From NCBI GenBank assembly GCA_013824385.1, contig PNNU01000101.1, positions 1 through 9,591 of the forward strand: a DNA stretch of 9,591 bases, read 5' to 3'. The notes beneath the pieces were generated by a model. It made no database searches, was not told the DNA's origin, and saw nothing but the letters and a program-made list of their open reading frames with translations. This DNA is from Anaerolinea sp. GTDB lineage: Bacteria > Chloroflexota > Anaerolineae > Anaerolineales > Anaerolineaceae. Of this stretch, positions 5,837 through 9,591 are shown in pieces. Made by a program: the position numbers and the translations under genes. The number at the start of each line of letters is the position of its first letter. The stretch's first letter is position 1.

Positions 5837-6358
5837 ATGACAACACCGAGTGAACGATCAACCAACAATCGAAGGCAACGCCGAAAGATCAACATCAAAT
5901 GGGCGCAGGCTTTCAAACAAGCCCCCTGGCGCGGCCAGGTTAAATCTGCGGGCTTGTTTTTGCTGACCTTGGTAATAGTCATCGTTGTCGCCAGTATTTA
6001 CCTCAGCATCAGCGGAAAAGCCGCTGCAGCTGGTTTGGGTGCTTATCGCATGAGTGCAGAACGTCAAACCCTCGAACGTCAAATCGCCGACCGTAAAGCG
6101 AACATCGCGGTCCTTACTTCAGTAACAATCATGGAACAACGCGCCAAGGATATGGGCTTTGAACGCATCAAATCCACTGATGCAATATATGTAATGGTTC
6201 CTGGTTATACCGGTAAACAAGCAGTTGTTTTAGCAGCCCCTCCCGGACTTGATGAAACGAATCGCACTTTGGTTCTCCCCATTTACCGACAATCCATTTG
6301 GGACTGGCTCTTTCAGGGCATCAACCGTCTAAGTGAAAGTGTAGGAGGCGGCGCATGA
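5837..6358 (+). CDS. ftsL: FtsL-like small cell division protein
   Basis: The 173-residue protein has the layout of FtsL/DivIC: a basic cytoplasmic N-terminus (RRQRRK), one membrane segment at about 36-58, then an external heptad-like stretch at about 66-97. It then has MEQRAKDMGF (99-108), the ArxLGm-like signature just after the coiled coil in this family, and the VMVPGY strand segment. In other bacteria FtsL joins FtsB/DivIC and FtsQ/DivIB and activates FtsW-FtsI at the septum. The slot between rsmH and ftsI supports the call. A tail of about 50 residues (after 122) ending in IWDWLFQGINRLSES is longer than in typical FtsL. The ATG at 5837 is 9 nt after rsmH; an in-frame TTG at 5834 directly precedes it. 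The gene overlaps ftsI by ATGA. Sequence identity in this family is low, so the name rests on layout and context. Confidence 0.82.
   Translation: MTTPSERSTNNRRQRRKINIKWAQAFKQAPWRGQVKSAGLFLLTLVIVIVVASIYLSISGKAAAAGLGAYRMSAERQTLERQIADRKANIAVLTSVTIMEQRAKDMGFERIKSTDAIYVMVPGYTGKQAVVLAAPPGLDETNRTLVLPIYRQSIWDWLFQGINRLSESVGGGA
6343..6348 (+). promoter_or_regulatory. Ribosome binding site of ftsI
   Basis: A full AGGAGG lies inside the end of the ftsL-like gene, 6 nt before the ATG at 6355 and 9 nt before a second ATG at 6358. Either ATG is possible; they differ by one Met. Confidence 0.8.
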
Positions 6359-8139
6359 TGTCTTTCTTCTTAAAAATGAACCGCATCAAGGTTCTCGGCA
6401 TTTTCCTGTCGCTTTTCATTGTGGTTATCGCAATTCAGATGGTACGCATCCAGATTAGCACGCACGCCAAAACCCTCGATTCGTGGGCCAGCAACTATGG
6501 CACCGAAGTTCGTACCATCCAATCTGAACGCGGATATATATACGACCGTTGGGGTCACCTTCTGGCCGGGAATAAAGAGGTTTATGAACTCGGAGTCGAG
6601 CTGCAATACGTCAGAAACCCCGTCGCCATTGCCACCACCATGGCCAGCATCTTTGGCTCAGATTACAACACCGTTCTCGCCAGTGTCACTACTCCATATG
6701 ATTCCACTGGCAGTGTCTATGTGACTTTGCAAGATTTCATCCCTGTAGATCAGATCGACAAGCTTGACGCTTTAAAGCAGCAGTATGAAGAAGCCAATCC
6801 TTACGGCGAGAATCCCGAACTGCCTTCATTGCGTGGCCTGGTCTGGACCCCTCACCTGCAGCGCATTTACCCGGAAGGTACTTTGGCCTCAAATATTCTT
6901 GGCTTTTACACTTACTTTGACAGGGATAAAGGTAAGGGATATTTCGGCGTCGAGGAAAAATACGACGGCCTGCTCGCAGGAATCAAGCAAAAGGTCGTCA
7001 TTCCGTTGGATCCATACGAGATGCAAGAAATTCCCATCGCACCGGCAGGCGCCAGTCTCGTTCTCACTATCGACCGTGAAATACAACGTACGGTCGAAAA
7101 GATTTTAGATAAAGCCGTGAAGCATAACAGCGCAAAAAATGGCACCATCATCGTCATGGACCCCAAGACTGGTGACATCATCGCCATGGCCAGTACACCC
7201 CGCCTTGATCCAAACACTTACTGGGAGTATGAACAACTCTTCCCTGCAGATACCTCCTACAACATGGCCGTCAGCCAGGTTTACGAACCTGGTTCTGTGT
7301 TTAAAGTCCTCACCATGGCCAGCGGATTGGATTCAGGCGCCGTCAAATGGGATACCCCTTTCACCGACACCGGTGTTATCGAAGTCGGCGGCTGGCCAAT
7401 CTACAACTGGGACCGCGGTGCCTGGGGCAATCAGAATATGATCGGTTGCATGCAGCATTCTTTGAACGTTTGTCTATCATGGGTCGCCCTCCAATTAGGA
7501 CCCGATCGTTTTTATCAATACATGGATCGTTTTAATATCGGTCACCGTACCAATATCGACCTGGCCAATGAAGAAGTTTATCCATTGAGCGAACCTGGTG
7601 ATCCCATGTGGTATTCAGTCAATCTGGCTACCAATTCATTCGGTCAGGGTGTGGCTGTTACCCCGGTTCAACTGATCATGGCCGCTTCGGCTATAGCTAA
7701 TGATGGTAAAATGATGGCTCCCCACGTATTGCATGCCTACATTCAGAACGGGCAGCAATATGATACCAATCCCCAGGTTGTTGGCACCCCCATCACCAAA
7801 GAAACCTCCGACATTCTGACTGAAATGCTCGCCATCTCACTCGAGCAAGAAGCCTCAGATGCCCTGGTGGAAGGTTATCGCGTGGCTGGCAAGACAGGTA
7901 CAGCAGAAATCGCTGTAAACGGTCAATATTCCAGCGGACGCACCAACGCTTCATTCGTTGGTTGGGGTCCGGTGGATGACCCAAAATTCATCGTATATGT
8001 TTGGCTCGAGCAGCCCAAAAGCTCCATCTGGGGTTCCGTCGTAGCCGCGCCGGTTTTTCGTGATGTGGTCAAACAATTGGTTGTGCTGATGAATATTCCT
8101 CCTGACGATCTTCGCAAGAGTTTGGCAGCAGGGCAATAA
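6355..8139 (+). CDS. ftsI: Septal peptidoglycan transpeptidase, class B penicillin-binding protein (FtsI/PbpB)
   Basis: This membrane-anchored D,D-transpeptidase crosslinks septal peptidoglycan, normally with FtsW. Of 594 residues, about 11-29 form the single membrane anchor. The PBP dimer domain begins with SERGYIYDRWGHLLA (57-71); the usual DRNG reads D-R-W-G. The C-terminal transpeptidase domain contains IIAMASTPRLDPNTYW, then the three catalytic motifs: SxxK as S314-V-F-K317 (nucleophile Ser314), SxN as S369-L-N371, and KTG as K513-T-G-T516. No C-terminal PASTA repeats are present. The start overlaps the upstream stop (ATGA), and murF begins 9 nt after the stop. It could in principle be a SpoVD/elongation-type class B enzyme, but its position after an FtsL-like gene favours FtsI. 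Confidence 0.96.
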   Translation: MMSFFLKMNRIKVLGIFLSLFIVVIAIQMVRIQISTHAKTLDSWASNYGTEVRTIQSERGYIYDRWGHLLAGNKEVYELGVELQYVRNPVAIATTMASIFGSDYNTVLASVTTPYDSTGSVYVTLQDFIPVDQIDKLDALKQQYEEANPYGENPELPSLRGLVWTPHLQRIYPEGTLASNILGFYTYFDRDKGKGYFGVEEKYDGLLAGIKQKVVIPLDPYEMQEIPIAPAGASLVLTIDREIQRTVEKILDKAVKHNSAKNGTIIVMDPKTGDIIAMASTPRLDPNTYWEYEQLFPADTSYNMAVSQVYEPGSVFKVLTMASGLDSGAVKWDTPFTDTGVIEVGGWPIYNWDRGAWGNQNMIGCMQHSLNVCLSWVALQLGPDRFYQYMDRFNIGHRTNIDLANEEVYPLSEPGDPMWYSVNLATNSFGQGVAVTPVQLIMAASAIANDGKMMAPHVLHAYIQNGQQYDTNPQVVGTPITKETSDILTEMLAISLEQEASDALVEGYRVAGKTGTAEIAVNGQYSSGRTNASFVGWGPVDDPKFIVYVWLEQPKSSIWGSVVAAPVFRDVVKQLVVLMNIPPDDLRKSLAAGQ

Positions 8140-8147
8140 GAGGAAAA

Positions 8148-9554
8148 ATGTTGACACTGGCTGATCTGATCCAATCAGAACAAGGGCTCCGCCCCGACCG
8201 CGCTTCGCTGGGTATCAGCGAGGCCGTGGTGGATTCACGCCAGGCCATCTCAGCTTCGATGTTCGTTGCCATCGAAGGCGGCCATGCTTTCGTCAAAGCT
8301 GCCTTTGATCGTGGTGCTCACCTGGCCTTGATTCAAGATCAAGTGGATGCTGACATCCGCGTACTTGATTTGACTGTTCCCTTTACCCAAACAACAGTAA
8401 TCCCTGAACCACCCTTTGCAGTTCGCGTGGTTAATTCCACCACCAGCCTGCAAAAACTGGCTGCTCTTTGGCGTCAGAAATTTAATCTTAGAGTAATAGG
8501 AATCACCGGCAGCGTTGGCAAGTCCACCACCAAAGAACTTGTCGCAGAAATACTCGGTGGGCATTACCGTACCCTAAAAAATATCGGCAATTACAACAAT
8601 GAAGTTGGCTTGCCGCTTACACTGTTGCGCCTCAGTTCAGGCTACGAATGTGCCGTGCTTGAAATGGGTTTCTATGAACCCGGTGAAATCAAACTTCTTT
8701 GTGATATTGCCCTACCGCAAGTAGGCATCCTCACCAACATCGGCACTGTGCACGCTGAACGCGCCGGCACCCAGGCGGATATCGCCCGCGGCAAGAGCGA
8801 ACTCGTCCAGGCTTTGCCCGCTTCACCTGAAGGCACCGCCATTTTGAATATCGACGATCCCTGGATCGTTCCCATGGCTCAACAAACCAAAGCCCGTGTC
8901 TTCTTCTATGGCCTTGATCCCAAAGCAGACCTCTGGGCAGATAGTATCGTCAGCCAGGGTTTGAACGGCATTCACTTCAACCTGCATTTTGAAGGTCAAA
9001 CTTACTCCATGCAGGCTCCAGTGATTGGGCAGCACTCCATTCACACCGTTTTGCGCGCAATCGCCGCAGGGGTGATCGAAGGCATGGAAATGCCCGAAAT
9101 CATCCATGGTTTACAGCAGGCCAGCAGTCAGTTGCGCTTGGTGGCTGTTCACACCCGACAAGGTGCCTTGCTGCTCGATGATTCATACAATGCCTCCCCT
9201 GAATCCACGATGGCTGCCTTGAACTTGCTCAATGAGCTTCCCGGCAGAAAGATTGCTGTTCTCGGTGGCATGTATGAACTTGGAATTTATGAAAAAAGTG
9301 GCCATGAAAAGATTGGCATCCGTGCCGCGCAGGTGGCCGATTGTTTGATCACTCTTGGTGAACATGCCCGCTTGATTTCCTCTGCTGCTATTGAGGCAGG
9401 CTTGTCCTCCTCGGTTGTATCCAGTTACGATCAAACGGACGAGGTGGTTGAAGCACTTCAGTCGCTTCTCAAACAAGGTGATGTCGTTTTGGTTAAAGGT
9501 TCTCACGGCCTGCGCATGGATCGCATCGTTCAGGCTTTGGAGGTGGAAGTATGA
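8148..9554 (+). CDS. murF: UDP-N-acetylmuramoyl-tripeptide--D-alanyl-D-alanine ligase MurF
   Basis: MurF adds D-Ala-D-Ala to UDP-MurNAc-tripeptide with ATP, the last cytosolic step of precursor synthesis. The 468 residues show the three Mur ligase domains. The N-terminal substrate domain has VDSRQAISASMFVAIEG (28-44). The central ATPase has P-loop G121-S-V-G-K-S-T127, NIGNYNNEVGLPLTLL (145-160), EMGFYEPGEI (172-181), TNIGTVHAE (196-204) and IARGKSE with the likely carbamylated Lys216. The C-terminal domain has LDDSYNASPESTMAAL (343-358), GGMYELG (373-379) and KGSHGLRMDRIV (450-461). The DDSYNASP motif separates MurF from MurE and MurD. GAGG ends 4 nt before the ATG. The stop overlaps the next start (ATGA). 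Confidence 0.96.
   Translation: MLTLADLIQSEQGLRPDRASLGISEAVVDSRQAISASMFVAIEGGHAFVKAAFDRGAHLALIQDQVDADIRVLDLTVPFTQTTVIPEPPFAVRVVNSTTSLQKLAALWRQKFNLRVIGITGSVGKSTTKELVAEILGGHYRTLKNIGNYNNEVGLPLTLLRLSSGYECAVLEMGFYEPGEIKLLCDIALPQVGILTNIGTVHAERAGTQADIARGKSELVQALPASPEGTAILNIDDPWIVPMAQQTKARVFFYGLDPKADLWADSIVSQGLNGIHFNLHFEGQTYSMQAPVIGQHSIHTVLRAIAAGVIEGMEMPEIIHGLQQASSQLRLVAVHTRQGALLLDDSYNASPESTMAALNLLNELPGRKIAVLGGMYELGIYEKSGHEKIGIRAAQVADCLITLGEHARLISSAAIEAGLSSSVVSSYDQTDEVVEALQSLLKQGDVVLVKGSHGLRMDRIVQALEVEV
9539..9543 (+). promoter_or_regulatory. Ribosome binding site of the gene after murF
   Basis: GGAGG lies inside the end of murF, 7 nt before the ATG at 9551. It supports that ATG as a genuine start although only 13 full codons follow in the window. 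Confidence 0.75.
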
Positions 9555-9591
9555 AAGAAACTTCTTTGGCTCTGGCCTTGAGTGGACTCGG
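9551..9591 (+). CDS. mraY: Probable mraY 5' end (phospho-MurNAc-pentapeptide transferase), truncated by the window
   Basis: Only MKETSLALALSGL is encoded before the window ends. The ATG overlaps the murF stop as ATGA and has GGAGG 7 nt upstream, so it is a true gene start. The short polar beginning followed by an Ala/Leu-rich hydrophobic stretch fits the first membrane segment of MraY, which transfers phospho-MurNAc-pentapeptide to undecaprenyl phosphate and nearly always follows murF. The name rests mostly on gene order; 13 residues cannot prove it. Confidence 0.6.
   Translation, partial: MKETSLALALSGL

Noticed and set aside
6912..7217. Antisense open frame of about 100 residues opposite ftsI
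   Set aside because: It has no recognisable motif or ribosome site and lies fully opposite a well-conserved gene; similar frames occur opposite rsmH and murF and are shadows of coding bias.
1..9591. Search for CRISPR repeats, insertion sequences, tRNA genes, att sites and phage or defence genes
   Set aside because: No array-like repeats, transposase motifs, cloverleaf with CCA-type end, or defence domains were seen; apart from the operator boxes and two hairpins, no notable repeat stands out.

Overview
The window looks like a chromosomal segment of a Chloroflexota bacterium, most likely an Anaerolineae member. This is an inference from the gene families, the lipoprotein type with a GDLTGD motif and a Gmad2-like domain, and the style of the division cluster; no rRNA or other marker is present. 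It holds two complete or partial genes of an export system, a three-gene minus-strand operon, and the first part of a dcw (division and cell wall) cluster. Coding density is very high and no gap exceeds about 165 bases.

Bases 1-1931 (+): the 3' part of a MacB/FtsX-type ABC transporter permease, then a lipoprotein adaptor of the HlyD/MacA type. Together they suggest a tripartite-like or membrane-anchored exporter whose ATPase should lie upstream of the window. A 15-bp perfect hairpin with A and T tracts on its two sides (1947-1984) ends this operon and, read backwards, the convergent minus-strand operon.

Bases 2006-4288 (-): transcribed right to left, this operon encodes a lipoprotein with an FG-GAP-like motif and a probable Gmad2 domain, a multi-spanning CruF-type carotenoid biosynthesis protein, and a DUF385/deazaflavin-dependent oxidoreductase-family protein with an unusual C-terminal membrane tail. 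The first two genes overlap by ATGA and the last two are 7 nt apart. It is the least explained part of the window.

Bases 4289-4451: a divergent control region. For the plus strand it shows a near-consensus sigma-70-type promoter (TTGAAT, 17 bp, TATAAT), a train of GTG-centred boxes at an exact 10-bp period that looks like a MraZ autoregulatory operator, and a GC-rich leader hairpin just before mraZ.

Bases 4452-9591 (+): mraZ, rsmH, an ftsL-like gene, ftsI (class B penicillin-binding protein), murF and the first codons of a probable mraY, with 1-4 bp overlaps or gaps of 8-9 nt. This operon makes the MraZ regulator, a 16S rRNA methyltransferase, the septal transpeptidase with its small partner, and the enzymes that finish the UDP-MurNAc-pentapeptide and attach it to the lipid carrier. 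murE, usually found between ftsI and murF, is absent from that slot. I see no mobile element, CRISPR array, tRNA or rRNA. I see no clearly new system; the best candidates for a second look are the mraZ control region and the lipoprotein/CruF-like/DUF385 operon.
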